From an uncultured Ruminococcus sp. (GTDB taxonomy: Bacteria; Bacillota; Clostridia; Oscillospirales; Ruminococcaceae): DNA of 64,000 bases. Every line of letters starts with the position of its first letter. The stretch's first letter is position 1. Below the pieces are notes generated by a model. The model worked only from the letters and a program-made list of their open reading frames with translations, ran no database searches and was not told the origin of the DNA. Positions 1 to 8,660 of the stretch are shown one piece after another. The stretch is from contig CADAES010000006.1 in NCBI GenBank assembly GCA_902786975.1, positions 93,096-157,095 on the forward strand, written 5' to 3'. The position numbers were made by a program, and so were the translations under genes.

Positions 1-210
1 AGCGAAATCAAGCTTGCCGTTCACAGCCTTCTGAACGTCGTCCACGGTGGTATTGACGGTCTGCTCGACCTGAGTCATAGATACCTTCATGGTGTCCATA
101 GTCTTTTCAGGCTCGCCCTTATTTACGAAATAATAACCCACGCCCGAGCCTACAACGCTGACAGCCAGCACGCCCGAAAGCACAGGGGTCAGAACCTTAT
201 TCTTGATCAT
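1..210 (-). CDS. N-terminus of a membrane-anchored protein (cut by window edge)
   Basis: Seventy codons of an open frame read in from an ATG at 210 and run off the left edge, so the C-terminus is missing. The start is supported by an AGGGAGG Shine-Dalgarno site just upstream. The protein begins with a short basic stretch and one hydrophobic segment (about residues 7-28, Val/Gly/Ser rich, ending in YYF). A polar region that looks like an extracytoplasmic or coiled segment follows, with Thr/Val/Gln residues spaced helically. I do not recognise the family. A single-pass anchored or secreted protein is the most that can be said. Confidence 0.6.
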   Translation of the reverse strand, partial: MIKNKVLTPVLSGVLAVSVVGSGVGYYFVNKGEPEKTMDTMKVSMTQVEQTVNTTVDDVQKAVNGKLDFA

Positions 211-330
211 AGTGATCCCTCCCTAAAAATTCACAGAAAACTATTTCTTCTCTTCATTATAATTTATACCACTTTGGCGCTGCTTTGTCAACGATATTAA
301 GATGAAATCCGTGTGAAAACCATGTGAAAA

Positions 331-358
331 CGGCTGCCTGTACGGTCGCAGGCAGCCG
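331..358 (-). terminator. Rho-independent terminator of the deacetylase gene
   Basis: Perfect 10-bp inverted repeat (CGGCTGCCTG / CAGGCAGCCG) with an 8-nt loop, followed on the minus strand by TTTT. It lies 13 bp past the stop of the deacetylase gene. Confidence 0.8.
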
Positions 359-371
359 CAGGAGCGCTTGT

Positions 372-1184
372 TCAGCTGAATTCAAAGCCCTTTGCTCTTA
401 TACCGTCGATAGCCTGCGCAAGGATATCGGCGTTGGTCTTTGAGACGCTGTGGAGCAGGTAGACAGCTCCCTCGTGGGCTGAATCGATGAGCTTTTTCAG
501 CGACTGCTCCCGATCGGGCTGGTTTTTGGTATCCCAGTCGGCATAGGCAAAGCTCCACATCACCGTTTTATAGCCGCACTCCTGCGTAAGGGCGAGCGAA
601 GCCTCGGAGAACTCACCCATAGGCGGTCGAAAAAGCTTCATCTCGTAGCCGAAATTGTCGCTGATATAGCTGTGCATCTCGGTTATCTCCTTTTTACAGG
701 TATCGTCGTCAAGAGTCGGCATAGAGTAATGGTGTACGGAATGGTTGGCGATGATATGTCCCTCGTCTATCATACGTCTGACAAGGTCGGGATTTTTCTC
801 GGCGTAGTCCTTCAAGAGGAAGAACACGGCTCTGACCTTTTTCTCCTTGAGGGTATCGAGGATCTTTGCGGTATAGCCGTTTTCGTAGCCCTGATCGAAG
901 GTGAGCGTTATCTTTTTGTCGTCGGTCTTTATTGCCTCTGCGCCGTACTGCGAATACTTTGCGTTAAAGTCCAAAGCGCCCGTCGTGCGGTTCTTTTCGT
1001 CCTTCAGGACTCCGCAGCCGTAGCCTATCTTTGTGCGTGAAAGCTTTTTAACGTCCGTTTTGCCGACCTGCGCCTGCTGTGCGGCGGCGGTCTGTGTCTG
1101 CTTTGGCGTATCGCCGATATCGACCCTTGCCGAGCAGCCTGTGAGCAGCACTGCAAGGCAGAGTGCGCTGATCATCTTTTTCAT
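372..1184 (-). CDS. PdaA-like polysaccharide deacetylase lipoprotein
   Basis: A 270-residue NodB-homology deacetylase. The longer open frame reaches 1244, but the ATG at 1184 has AAAGGAG upstream and begins a clean lipoprotein signal peptide with lipobox LLTGC (Cys17). The catalytic motifs are visible: TFDQGY at 95-100 (Asp base), HSVHH at 148-152 (metal-binding His pair), RPPMG at 186-190, and LLHS near the C-terminus. The TFDxGYEN form of motif 1 is characteristic of the PdaA branch, whose B. subtilis member removes acetyl groups from muramic acid on the way to spore-cortex delta-lactam. Acting on peptidoglycan outside the membrane is therefore likely. A role in sporulation is only inferred from the family, and a vegetative cell-wall role is possible. 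Confidence 0.85.
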   Translation of the reverse strand: MKKMISALCLAVLLTGCSARVDIGDTPKQTQTAAAQQAQVGKTDVKKLSRTKIGYGCGVLKDEKNRTTGALDFNAKYSQYGAEAIKTDDKKITLTFDQGYENGYTAKILDTLKEKKVRAVFFLLKDYAEKNPDLVRRMIDEGHIIANHSVHHYSMPTLDDDTCKKEITEMHSYISDNFGYEMKLFRPPMGEFSEASLALTQECGYKTVMWSFAYADWDTKNQPDREQSLKKLIDSAHEGAVYLLHSVSKTNADILAQAIDGIRAKGFEFS

Positions 1185-1249
1185 AACATTTCTCCTTTGC
1201 AGAAATAGTAATAATATTATCTGCAAAGAAACGTGAATTAACAAATAAC

Positions 1250-1276
1250 AAAGGACGGAAAAACCTTCCGCCCTTT
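1250..1276 (-). terminator. Terminator of ireB
   Basis: Stem of 9 bp (one G:U on the minus strand) with a 9-nt loop and a T-rich tail, directly after the ireB stop codon. Confidence 0.65.
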
Positions 1277-1286
1277 GAGATATTAT

Positions 1287-1535
1287 TTATTTCACTTTAA
1301 GATAAGACTTTACAAGCACCTGCAAAAGCTCATCACGGTCGATATGCCTGATAAGGCTCCTTGCGTTGTTGTAGGTCGTTATGTAGGTCGGGTCCTCAGA
1401 GAGGATATAGCCTACTATCTGATTTACGGGATTGTATCCCTTTTCCTTCAGTGCGTCAAAGATGACTGTCAGATTCTTTTTCAGCTCCGCCTCTTTCTCA
1501 TCTACGAGCGAAAATTCTACTGTCTGGTCATGCAT
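1287..1535 (-). CDS. ireB: IreB family regulatory phosphoprotein (UPF0297)
   Basis: An 82-residue protein starting [10 protein letters not shown]. The ATG at 1535 is preceded by AAGGGGGC, so the longer open frame to 1613 is not used. The family core is plain: a Thr near the N-terminus, [22 protein letters not shown] and NARSLIR. In Enterococcus, IreB is phosphorylated by the Ser/Thr kinase IreK and acts as a negative regulator of envelope-stress and cephalosporin resistance. In many Firmicutes the gene sits beside yrqF/ruvX, but here it stands alone with its own promoter and terminator. The length matches the family closely. Confidence 0.92.
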   Translation of the reverse strand: MHDQTVEFSLVDEKEAELKKNLTVIFDALKEKGYNPVNQIVGYILSEDPTYITTYNNARSLIRHIDRDELLQVLVKSYLKVK

Positions 1536-1584
1536 AAGCTTAGCCCCCTTGCACATTGTTGTATAGGTTTTGTTCCACAGTAAT

Positions 1585-1613
1585 ATTATACTCCAATCAA
1601 AACAAATATACAA
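1585..1613 (-). promoter_or_regulatory. Promoter of ireB
   Basis: Minus-strand TTGTAT (1608-1613), a 17-bp spacer, and TATAAT (1585-1590), 50 bp upstream of the ireB start. Confidence 0.55.
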
Positions 1614-1643
1614 GCATATTTTGAAATTTTATGAAATCTGCAC

Positions 1644-1662
1644 AAAAACGGGCTCGTTTTTT
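1644..1662 (-). terminator. Possible terminator of pheST
   Basis: Short A/T-rich stem (AAACG / CGTTT) around an AGCC loop, abutting the pheT stop codon. It is weak, but it is the only candidate between pheT and ireB. Confidence 0.35.
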
Positions 1663-4077
1663 TTATGCTCTGAGCTCTGCGCCCATAGCAGACAGCACTT
1701 TGAGCACCTTATCCATAGCCTTGTCAGCCTGCTCGTCGGTGAGGGTACCCTCGTGCGACCTCATCGAGATAGAATAGGAAACGCTCTTTTTGCCGGCTTC
1801 TATCTGCTCGCCCTTGTAAACGTCGAACAGCGTCACCTTTTCAAGTATACCGCCGACAGCCTTGGTGATAGCCTTTTCAAGCTCCGCAACGGGCACGGCA
1901 TCGTCGCAGACTACCGAGATATCTCTTGTTGTAGCGGGGTACTTGGGCAGAGGCTTATAGGTCTTCTGCGGGTCGGAAAGCTCCATTAACTCGGGGAGGT
2001 CGAGCTTGCCTGCATAGGCTCTCATCGACAGTCCGTAGTTTTCAAGTGTCTTGGGGTGAAGCTCGCCGAAGATTCCGACGGTCTTATCAGACACCTTTAC
2101 GACAGCGACTCTGCCGGGGTGGAACGCATAGAACTCGTCGTATCCGCAGTCCTTGTCTGCTCTTTCAAAGGTCACGTTCTCAGCGCCGACTCTGTCGAGC
2201 ACGTTCTCGATCATACCCTTCAGGTCGAAGAAATCGAAGCCCGAGGCGGTATCGTAAACGCCTATGCCGAGCCTTGAAGGCTCCTTGGGGAGCACTTCGC
2301 CCTCAACAGGGATATACTCGTTGCCCAGCTCGAAGATATAGCACTCGGGGTTCCTGTGGCTGTTGTTGCTTGCAAGTATCTCGCACACAGACGGCAGGAC
2401 GGACGTTCTCATAACGCTGGTGTCCTCGCCGAGAGGATTGGTTATCTTCACGCAGTTTCTCAGTTTTGAATCTGCGGGGAGATTTATCTTGTCAAAGTAC
2501 TTTGGCGAAACGAACGAGAACGTTTCTATCTCGTTGACGCCGTTTGCGAACATCGCATGTCTGATGCTTCTTTCAAACTTCTGCTTAGGAGTTCTCTGAG
2601 CCTGTGCAACGCCTCTGATGATCGTGCCGGGGATATTGTTGTAGTCGTAGAGTCTTGCGACTTCCTCGGCTACGTCGGCTTTTCTGTGGATATCTATCCT
2701 GAAATGCGGAACGTACACCTTGCCGTCCTTTACCTCAAACTCAAGGCTTGTAAGGTAGTCGGTCATCTTCTGCTCGGGGATATCGGTGCCGAGGAAGCGG
2801 TTGATCCACGCCGGGTCGAACTCAACGCAGTCCGGAGTATCGTCGTGGTAGTCCTCGTCGATATGGGTATCAAGCACCTCGCCTGCACCCAGCTCCTCTA
2901 CCAGCTGGCAGGCTCTCATAAGTGCGTCGTAGCAGTTGTGCGGGTCAAGACCCTTTTCGTATCTTGAAGAAGCGTCTGTTCTCATACCCAGCTTCTTTGC
3001 GGTCGTTCTGACGCTTGCGCCGTCAAAGCAGGCAGACTCGAAAACGACAGTAGTTGTATCTTCCATAATACCGCTGTACTCGCCGCCCATTACGCCTGCT
3101 ACGGCTACCGGCTTGTCTGCGTCTGCGATAACGAGCATTTCGCTTGAAAGCTCTCTTTCAACGCCGTCGAGCGTGGTTATCTTCTCGCCCTGCACGGCAT
3201 TTCTGATATTGATAGCGTTTCCGCCGACATAACGCAGGTCAAATGCGTGCATCGGGTGACCGTACTCGAGCATAACGAAGTTGGTGATATCTACAAAGTT
3301 GTTTATCGGGCGGACGCCGCTTGCACGCAGGCGCTCTCTCATCCAGCGTGGTGACTGCTCGATCTTAACGTTCTTGACTACTGCTGCCATATATCTCGGG
3401 CAGAGCGTCGGGTTATGTATCTTCACCTTGATAACGTCGTTTATATCGCCCTTGATTCCCTTATACTCCGGCTTTTTAACGTTGAGTGTCTTTCCGAAGG
3501 TAGCCGCTGTTTCCCTTGCAAGACCGATAACGGACATACAGTCGGGTCTGTTTGAGGTTATCTCGAACTCGACTTTTGTATCATTGAAGCCGATAGCTTC
3601 ACGGATATCCTTGCCTATCGTCCTGTCGCAGTCATCGCCGAGGATAAAGATGCCGTCCTCGATAGCGTAGGGGAAATCGTGTACGGACAGACCCAGCTCC
3701 GAAAGCGAGCAGAGCATACCGTTAGACTCGACGCCTCTGAGCTTGCCCTTGGTTATCTTGACCTGCTTGCCCTCGTGCAGGACGGTGGACTTATGCTTTG
3801 CCACGGGGACAAAGTCGTCCTTTCTGACGTTCTGCGCACCTGTTACTATCTGAACAGGCTCACCCTCGCCGACATCGACCTGTGTTATCCACATATGGTC
3901 GGAATCGGGGTGACGCTCTATCTCTCTGACCTGTCCCACAACGACATTTGAAAGATAATCTCCCTCAGTTTCATAGCACTCCACCTTCGAGCCGGAAAGT
4001 GTTATACCGCTTACAAAGTCCTTTATAGGCATACCGCAGTCAACATAGTCTGCGAGCCATCTCATTGAAAGATCCAT
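1663..4077 (-). CDS. pheT: Phenylalanyl-tRNA synthetase beta subunit
   Basis: An 804-residue protein, the normal full length for bacterial PheT. It has an N-terminal OB-fold tRNA-binding domain (about 40-150, including the typical HPDSDHM context), B3/B4 editing domains (about 210-380), a B5 domain (about 400-470), and a C-terminal FDX-ACB anticodon-binding domain (from about 710, starting near the conserved KYPATTRDIS segment). With PheS it forms the alpha2-beta2 enzyme that charges tRNA-Phe and clears mischarged Tyr. The start at 4077 has GGGAGGT upstream. It lies 20 bp downstream of pheS in the same operon and is read through the Phe T-box leader. Confidence 0.97.
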   Translation of the reverse strand: MDLSMRWLADYVDCGMPIKDFVSGITLSGSKVECYETEGDYLSNVVVGQVREIERHPDSDHMWITQVDVGEGEPVQIVTGAQNVRKDDFVPVAKHKSTVLHEGKQVKITKGKLRGVESNGMLCSLSELGLSVHDFPYAIEDGIFILGDDCDRTIGKDIREAIGFNDTKVEFEITSNRPDCMSVIGLARETAATFGKTLNVKKPEYKGIKGDINDVIKVKIHNPTLCPRYMAAVVKNVKIEQSPRWMRERLRASGVRPINNFVDITNFVMLEYGHPMHAFDLRYVGGNAINIRNAVQGEKITTLDGVERELSSEMLVIADADKPVAVAGVMGGEYSGIMEDTTTVVFESACFDGASVRTTAKKLGMRTDASSRYEKGLDPHNCYDALMRACQLVEELGAGEVLDTHIDEDYHDDTPDCVEFDPAWINRFLGTDIPEQKMTDYLTSLEFEVKDGKVYVPHFRIDIHRKADVAEEVARLYDYNNIPGTIIRGVAQAQRTPKQKFERSIRHAMFANGVNEIETFSFVSPKYFDKINLPADSKLRNCVKITNPLGEDTSVMRTSVLPSVCEILASNNSHRNPECYIFELGNEYIPVEGEVLPKEPSRLGIGVYDTASGFDFFDLKGMIENVLDRVGAENVTFERADKDCGYDEFYAFHPGRVAVVKVSDKTVGIFGELHPKTLENYGLSMRAYAGKLDLPELMELSDPQKTYKPLPKYPATTRDISVVCDDAVPVAELEKAITKAVGGILEKVTLFDVYKGEQIEAGKKSVSYSISMRSHEGTLTDEQADKAMDKVLKVLSAMGAELRA

Positions 4078-4097
4078 TATCCAAACTACCTCCCTGC

Positions 4098-5117
4098 TCA
4101 GAACTGCTCCAAGAATCTCATATCGTTTTCGTACAAAAGGCGCATATCGTTGATGCTGTATCTGCCCATAGTTATTCTTTCAAGACCGATACCGAATGCA
4201 AAGCCCGAATATACCTCGGGGTCTATGCCGCATTCCTCAAGCACCTTGGGGTGAACCATACCTGCTCCGAGAAGCTCGACCCAGCCCTCCTGCTTACACA
4301 TCGAACAGCCCTGTCCGTGGCAGTTGAAGCACATCATATCGACCTCTGCGGAAGGCTCGGTATACGGGAAGTGGTGAGGACGCAGTCTTATCTTTGCGTT
4401 GTCGCCGTAAAGCCTTCTCATAAGAAGCTCCAGCGTTCCTTTAAGGTCTCCCATAGTAACGCCCTTGTCGATAACAAGGCCCTCTATCTGGTGGAAAAGA
4501 GGTGAATGTGTAGCATCGACGGCATCGGAACGGTAAACACGTCCAGGCGAGATTATTCTGATAGGCGGCTTCATCTTCTCCATTGTCCTGATCTGGACGG
4601 AAGATGTCTGCGTTCTGAGAAGCACGCTGTCGTTGATATAGAAAGTATCCTGAGTGTCTCTTGCAGGGTGGTGAGGCGGCATATTCAGAGCCTCGAAGCA
4701 ATAGTGGTCGGTCTCTACCTCGGGTCCCTCGACGATGTCAAAGCCCATTCCGAGGAACACCTCCTCGACGTCCTCCAGAACTGCGTCCAGCGGGTGAGGT
4801 CTGCCTATCCTTGCTCTTTTGCCCGGGAGCGTTACGTCAAGCGTTTCGCTTTTGAGCCTTGCCGTTTCAGCGGCGGTTTTAAGCTCGGCGAGCCTTGTGC
4901 TGAGAGCTGTTTCGATATCTGCTCTGACCTTGTTTGCGAGCTGTCCCATAACAGGTCTTTCCTCTGCGGAGAGCTTGCCCATCTGCTTGAGGATAGCGGT
5001 TATCTCGCCCTTTTTGCCGAGATATTTTACTCTGAAATCTTCAAGCACCTTGGTATCGCTTATCTCTTTAAGCTCAGCCTTGGCACGCTCTTCAATGCTT
5101 TTGAGCTGTTCCTTCAT
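4098..5117 (-). CDS. pheS: Phenylalanyl-tRNA synthetase alpha subunit
   Basis: A 339-residue class II synthetase catalytic subunit. The N-terminal coiled-coil arm (about 1-85) is followed by the catalytic core. That core includes the motif 2 region (RIISPGRVYRSDAVDATH), the Phe-pocket region, and motif 3 GFAFGIGLERITM near the C-terminus. A Cys-rich insertion (CFNCHGQGCSMC, about 265-280) precedes motif 3, as in many bacterial PheS proteins, and could bind zinc. The start at 5117 has GGAGGT upstream. It is the first gene of pheST and is preceded by a Phe-specific T-box leader. Confidence 0.97.
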   Translation of the reverse strand: MKEQLKSIEERAKAELKEISDTKVLEDFRVKYLGKKGEITAILKQMGKLSAEERPVMGQLANKVRADIETALSTRLAELKTAAETARLKSETLDVTLPGKRARIGRPHPLDAVLEDVEEVFLGMGFDIVEGPEVETDHYCFEALNMPPHHPARDTQDTFYINDSVLLRTQTSSVQIRTMEKMKPPIRIISPGRVYRSDAVDATHSPLFHQIEGLVIDKGVTMGDLKGTLELLMRRLYGDNAKIRLRPHHFPYTEPSAEVDMMCFNCHGQGCSMCKQEGWVELLGAGMVHPKVLEECGIDPEVYSGFAFGIGLERITMGRYSINDMRLLYENDMRFLEQF

Positions 5118-5189
5118 TTTTTGAATTACCTCCGTTCAGATTTATAGGTCGTTTTTCAACATCATTTATGCGGGCGGCAAGTATGTGCG

Positions 5190-5260
5190 AAAGAGGTGAG
5201 AAACATAAGCAGTCGTTTTTTCTTACATCTCTCTTACTTCTTACATCTTACCTCTTACAT
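5190..5260. repeat. Degenerate TTAC-rich repeat (member of a dispersed family)
   Basis: Tandem-like short units such as TCTTACATCT, CTCTTACTTC and CCTCTTACATC lie between the T-box terminator and pheS. On the minus strand they read as AGAAGTAAGA/GGTAAGA motifs. The same motif recurs at 44.2 kb and three times at 63.5-63.75 kb. No coding potential. Confidence 0.6.
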
Positions 5261-5262
5261 CT

Positions 5263-5526
5263 AAAAAAGGTCTTATCCTTACAAAAAGGACAAGACCCAT
5301 AAGATACTTGTTATACCACCTGTTTGATAAGAAGCTGTCACTTCCCTGCCGTTAACGCCGGCTCACGTTCCTGCTTACTTTTATTTCGGCAAGACCACTC
5401 GCAAGTGAACTTCGGTATGCTGTGAAATAAGCCCGTTTCAGAAAACGGCTGACCGCTCAGGCTCTCTCTGGAATTCATTTATCGCACTTACTCTCTTGGT
5501 CACAGTGTTTGAGATGTTGTATTTAC
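5263..5526 (-). promoter_or_regulatory. T-box leader (tRNA-Phe responsive) of pheST
   Basis: Minus-strand leader with all T-box landmarks. There is a stem I start (CCAGAGAGAGCC) and a specifier codon candidate UUC at 5407-5409, followed by the conserved A. The antiterminator T-box AGGTGGTATAAC is near 5310-5321, with UGGU complementary to the ACCA end expected of tRNA-Phe. An intrinsic terminator follows at 5263-5298 (12-bp stem GGTCTTGTCCTT / AAGGATAAGACC, then T6). Uncharged tRNA-Phe should stabilise the antiterminator and raise pheST expression. Confidence 0.93.
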
Positions 5527-5532
5527 CGTATT

Positions 5533-5561
5533 ATAATAACACACGCTCAGAGTGATTTCAA
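5533..5561 (-). promoter_or_regulatory. Promoter of the pheST T-box operon
   Basis: TTGAAA at 5556-5561, a 17-bp spacer and TATTAT at 5533-5538 on the minus strand, placing the transcription start just ahead of the T-box stem I. Confidence 0.65.
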
Positions 5562-5586
5562 GGGCTTAACGAAAAGTTTACATTTT

Positions 5587-6225
5587 TTATAGTCCATGCT
5601 TGCCGAGCCTGTCCCATTTGAGATCCTCCTCGGTGTAATAATCATCGTCGTCGGTGATGACCTTATACTCCTTGTGCGGATAGTTTATCTTCTCGTAAAG
5701 GTCGTTCACGAGCGTGAGCTTTGCCTTGGTGTCGGCAAATCTGAGTGTGACGGTACTGTCCTGCAGGGGATGAACCTGCTCGTCCCCGCCGTTCTCGTCG
5801 GCGGTGAAAAGCTTTGCGCTGTGGCCGTCTTTTAGCGTAACGACGAGATTGCCGTGGTTGTCCTGCTCGCTTTTTACGATATCGGAATAGGTGATGTCGA
5901 CGTAAAGGTATCTCTTTGAAAAGCCCATTCTCTGCGAATGTTCAATGTGGTCGTCATAGATGCGGGAATAGACCTTTGAATCAAAGCTGAGCATACCGTA
6001 CCAGTAAAGCAATCCGCCGACTGCGGCGTTGGCAAGCCCGACAATGATAAGCACGATACGAATGATAAGCACGCTCACGAAGAATGACAGCGTGATGATG
6101 ATCGCTGCAAGTATCATATTGCGTATCATCGTGCGGCGTATCTTAGCGTGCTGTGCGAGGTCGTGAGCAGCCTTCGCCTGCTTTTCCGCACGGTTCAGCT
6201 TAGGCGGATATTCGTAAACAAGCAT
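5587..6225 (-). CDS. Unknown two-helix membrane protein
   Basis: A 212-residue protein. The ATG at 6225 has GAGGTGA at ideal distance; the in-frame GTG at 6234 lacks a site. A basic amphipathic N-terminus (about 10-40) is followed by two adjacent transmembrane helices (about 38-60 and 62-82). A cytosolic domain with alternating beta strands comes next (YVDITYSDIV, NLVVTLKDG, STVTLRF), resembling the fold of YcxB or PH-like membrane proteins. The tail is acidic (DDDDYYTEED). No catalytic motif is visible and I cannot assign a function. It lies between pheST and an acyl-CoA synthetase, each with separate signals. Confidence 0.75.
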   Translation of the reverse strand: MLVYEYPPKLNRAEKQAKAAHDLAQHAKIRRTMIRNMILAAIIITLSFFVSVLIIRIVLIIVGLANAAVGGLLYWYGMLSFDSKVYSRIYDDHIEHSQRMGFSKRYLYVDITYSDIVKSEQDNHGNLVVTLKDGHSAKLFTADENGGDEQVHPLQDSTVTLRFADTKAKLTLVNDLYEKINYPHKEYKVITDDDDYYTEEDLKWDRLGKHGL

Positions 6226-6249
6226 TCGGCTCACCTCAAATCCAAATGA

Positions 6250-6300
6250 AAAAGTTTATATCCGAAGGGGTTCGGGGGCGACCGGAAAGCCCCCGAGGAA
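6250..6300. repeat. Dispersed hairpin repeat (CCGAAGGGGT-GGGGGC type)
   Basis: It contains CCGAAGGGGTTCGGGGGC followed by GACCGGAAA and GCCCCC, a GGGGGC/GCCCCC hairpin. The element at 63679-63714 is nearly identical, and a diverged copy is inverted at 44.2-44.34 kb. It may serve as a 3' stem-loop for the acyl-CoA synthetase transcript. Confidence 0.7.
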
Positions 6301-6302
6301 AT

Positions 6303-7967
6303 TCAGAAGCTCTTGTTCTCGTCGTTCTCTCTTATCTCGACACGCCTTATCTTTCCGCTGAACGTCTTTGGCAGTTCATCGACGAACTCGACAATTCTCG
6401 GGTACTTATAAGGTGCGGTGGACTTCTTTACAAAGTTCTGAAGCTCCTTTTTCAGCTCGTCGCTCGGCTGATAGCCGTCGGAAAGCACGATAGTCGCCTT
6501 TACGACCTTGCCTCTTATAGCGTCGTCTGCTGCGGTTATAGCACACTCGAGCACGCTTGGGTGCTCCATAAGTATAGACTCTATCTCAAAAGGTCCTATG
6601 CGGTAGCCCGAAGCCTTGATAAGGTCGTCCGTTCTGCCGACGTACCAATAGTAGCCGTCCTCGTCACGGTAGGCGGTATCACCCGTGTGGTAAACGCCGC
6701 CCTTCCACGCACGGAAGGTCTGCTCTGCGCCTCTGTAATACTCCTTGAACACAGCGGGGTGCTTGCAGTAATCGGCACGGATAACTATCTCGCCCGTTTC
6801 GCCGTTTTTTACGGTCTCAAGGTTCTTGTTCACGAGGTCAACATTGTAAAGCGGCACAGGCTTGCCCATACTGCCCGGCTTTGGCGTCATACCGTAGCAG
6901 TTGCACAGCACAACGACAGTTTCCGTCTGACCAAAGCCCTCCATAAGGCTCAGTCCCGTTGCCTGCTTCCACTTGTTGAAAACGTCGGGGCTGAGCGCCT
7001 CGCCCGCTACGCAGGAATATTTAAGGCTTGACAGGTCGAACTTTTCAAGCCCTGCCTTGATGAAAAATCTGTACATCGTCGGCGGAGCGCAGAAAGATGT
7101 GACCTTGTAGTCCTGTATCACCTTCAGCACGTTCTCGGGAACGAATCTGTCAAAGTCATAGACAAACTCTGTTGCGCCGCAGGTAAGCTGACCGAACATC
7201 TTGCCCCACGCACACTTTGCCCAGCCGCTTTCGGAAACAGTCAGATGCACCGTGCCGTCTCCGACGTGGTGCCAGTGTTTTGCGGTGAAGATATGTGCCG
7301 CACTGTAGGCGTGGCGGTGCATAACGAGTTTCGGATAGCCCGTCGTTCCGCTGCTGAAATAGGCTATCATATTCTCGTCCGAACGTGTGTGTACTCTTTC
7401 GAGGTCGGTCCTGTATCTGCGGGCAGAAGCCATAAGGTCGGTCCAGCCCTCCTTCTGACCGTGGACGATGAATTTCTCCTTCATCCAGTCATACTCCTGC
7501 AGCGCCTCGTCGATATGGTCGGGAACGTTGTCCTCGGCAGTTGCGATTATAAATTTTACCCTTGCAAGGTCGAAGCGGTAGACGTAGTCCTTCTTCATAA
7601 GCTGACAGGTCGCAGGGATAAGCACAGCGCCTATCTTCATCAGCGCATACGCAGCTATCCAGAACTCGTAGTGCCTTTTAAGGACAGCCATTACCATATC
7701 GCCCTTCTCAACGCCGTGGGCGGTGAACATATTTGCCATACGGCTGCTCTCCAGAGAAAGCTCCTTATAGGTGATAATCTTTTCCTCGCCTTTCTCGCTG
7801 ACCCAGTGGATAGCTTCCCTTTCCGGCTCGATCTTTGCTATTTCGTCGATAACGTCGTAGGCGAAATTGTAATCGTATTTCAGGTCAAGCTCGAACTTGG
7901 TGACGATGCCGTTTTCGTCGTACTCCTCCCTGACAAATCTTTTATAAAAATCACTCATAAAGCTCAT
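6303..7967 (-). CDS. AMP-forming acyl-CoA (acetyl/medium-chain) synthetase
   Basis: A 554-residue member of the ANL superfamily. It has the P-loop SSGTTGYPK (205-213), the GFGQTET adenylate motif, the YHTGD motif (about 430) and the C-terminal catalytic Lys in FSGKIRR (Lys539). It would activate a short- or medium-chain carboxylic acid to an acyl-adenylate and then to a CoA thioester. The overall sequence (WVSEKGEE, KCAWGKMFGQ) resembles the acetyl-CoA/ACSM-type branch rather than long-chain FadD. Substrate is not predictable from sequence alone. The start at 7967 is set by GGAGG nine bases upstream. It appears monocistronic. Confidence 0.9.
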   Translation of the reverse strand: MSFMSDFYKRFVREEYDENGIVTKFELDLKYDYNFAYDVIDEIAKIEPEREAIHWVSEKGEEKIITYKELSLESSRMANMFTAHGVEKGDMVMAVLKRHYEFWIAAYALMKIGAVLIPATCQLMKKDYVYRFDLARVKFIIATAEDNVPDHIDEALQEYDWMKEKFIVHGQKEGWTDLMASARRYRTDLERVHTRSDENMIAYFSSGTTGYPKLVMHRHAYSAAHIFTAKHWHHVGDGTVHLTVSESGWAKCAWGKMFGQLTCGATEFVYDFDRFVPENVLKVIQDYKVTSFCAPPTMYRFFIKAGLEKFDLSSLKYSCVAGEALSPDVFNKWKQATGLSLMEGFGQTETVVVLCNCYGMTPKPGSMGKPVPLYNVDLVNKNLETVKNGETGEIVIRADYCKHPAVFKEYYRGAEQTFRAWKGGVYHTGDTAYRDEDGYYWYVGRTDDLIKASGYRIGPFEIESILMEHPSVLECAITAADDAIRGKVVKATIVLSDGYQPSDELKKELQNFVKKSTAPYKYPRIVEFVDELPKTFSGKIRRVEIRENDENKSF

Positions 7968-8025
7968 TGGCGACTTCCTCCGTTTTATCGTTTTATCCGC
8001 AAATATTACTACTTAGTATAAACAG

Positions 8026-8048
8026 ATACAATGACATTGATATTGTAT
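8026..8048. promoter_or_regulatory. Inverted repeat upstream of the acyl-CoA synthetase
   Basis: Perfect 7-bp arms ATACAAT / ATTGTAT separated by 9 bp, about 60 bp upstream of the start. A repressor or activator site is possible; the regulator is unknown. Confidence 0.35.
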
Positions 8049-8085
8049 TTTTATAGACTGATTGTTAACTTAAATGCGGATAATG

Positions 8086-8640
8086 TCAGAAAAAGACGTG
8101 CTGGACAAATATCTTCACGCCAAGCAGGATGAGCACCGCACCGCCTGCGAGCTTTGCCCTTGCTCCGAGGTGTCTGCCTGCGCTGTTTCCGATAAAGAAT
8201 CCCGCAAGGCACAGCACGACCGACACGAGCGTTATGACCGCTGCGGCGGACACGATATCCGTATCCAGCGCCGACAGTCCGACACCGACAGCGAGTGCGT
8301 CCAGCGAGGTGGCAAACCCGCCTGCGATAACTTCCGCAGGCGACAGCGAGGTTTCGCTGTCTTCATCGCCGCTTCTGCTGTCAAGCATCATACCGATACC
8401 GATAAAGCAAAGCGCAAACAGCGCTATCCAATGGTCAAACGCCTTTATCCTGTCCGCAAACGCCGAGCCTGCGGCGTAGCCTGCCGTTGTCAGCGAGCCT
8501 TGGAAAAGTCCGAAGCAAAGCGAGCACAAAATGGCGCTCAAAACCCTTGCACGCTTACAGCTTATCCCGTTTGTCACCGACAGGGCGAACGAGTCCATAG
8601 ACAGACCTGCTCCCAGAACAGCCGCTTCAATAAATCCCAT
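8086..8640 (-). CDS. mntP: Manganese efflux pump MntP
   Basis: A 184-residue protein of six transmembrane helices, the family length. The start at 8640 is fixed by a GGAGG site; the open frame to 8712 is longer but unsupported. Family signatures are the N-terminal GLSMDSFALSVTNG and the internal repeat TSLDALAVGVGLSA. Each places an Asp in a membrane helix, as needed for Mn2+ export. It is 62 bp downstream of tgt and may be partly co-transcribed with it. No yybP-ykoY Mn riboswitch is present, but a strong dyad lies in the short leader. Confidence 0.92.
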   Translation of the reverse strand: MGFIEAAVLGAGLSMDSFALSVTNGISCKRARVLSAILCSLCFGLFQGSLTTAGYAAGSAFADRIKAFDHWIALFALCFIGIGMMLDSRSGDEDSETSLSPAEVIAGGFATSLDALAVGVGLSALDTDIVSAAAVITLVSVVLCLAGFFIGNSAGRHLGARAKLAGGAVLILLGVKIFVQHVFF

Positions 8641-8660
8641 TTTGTTACCTCCGGAAAAAA

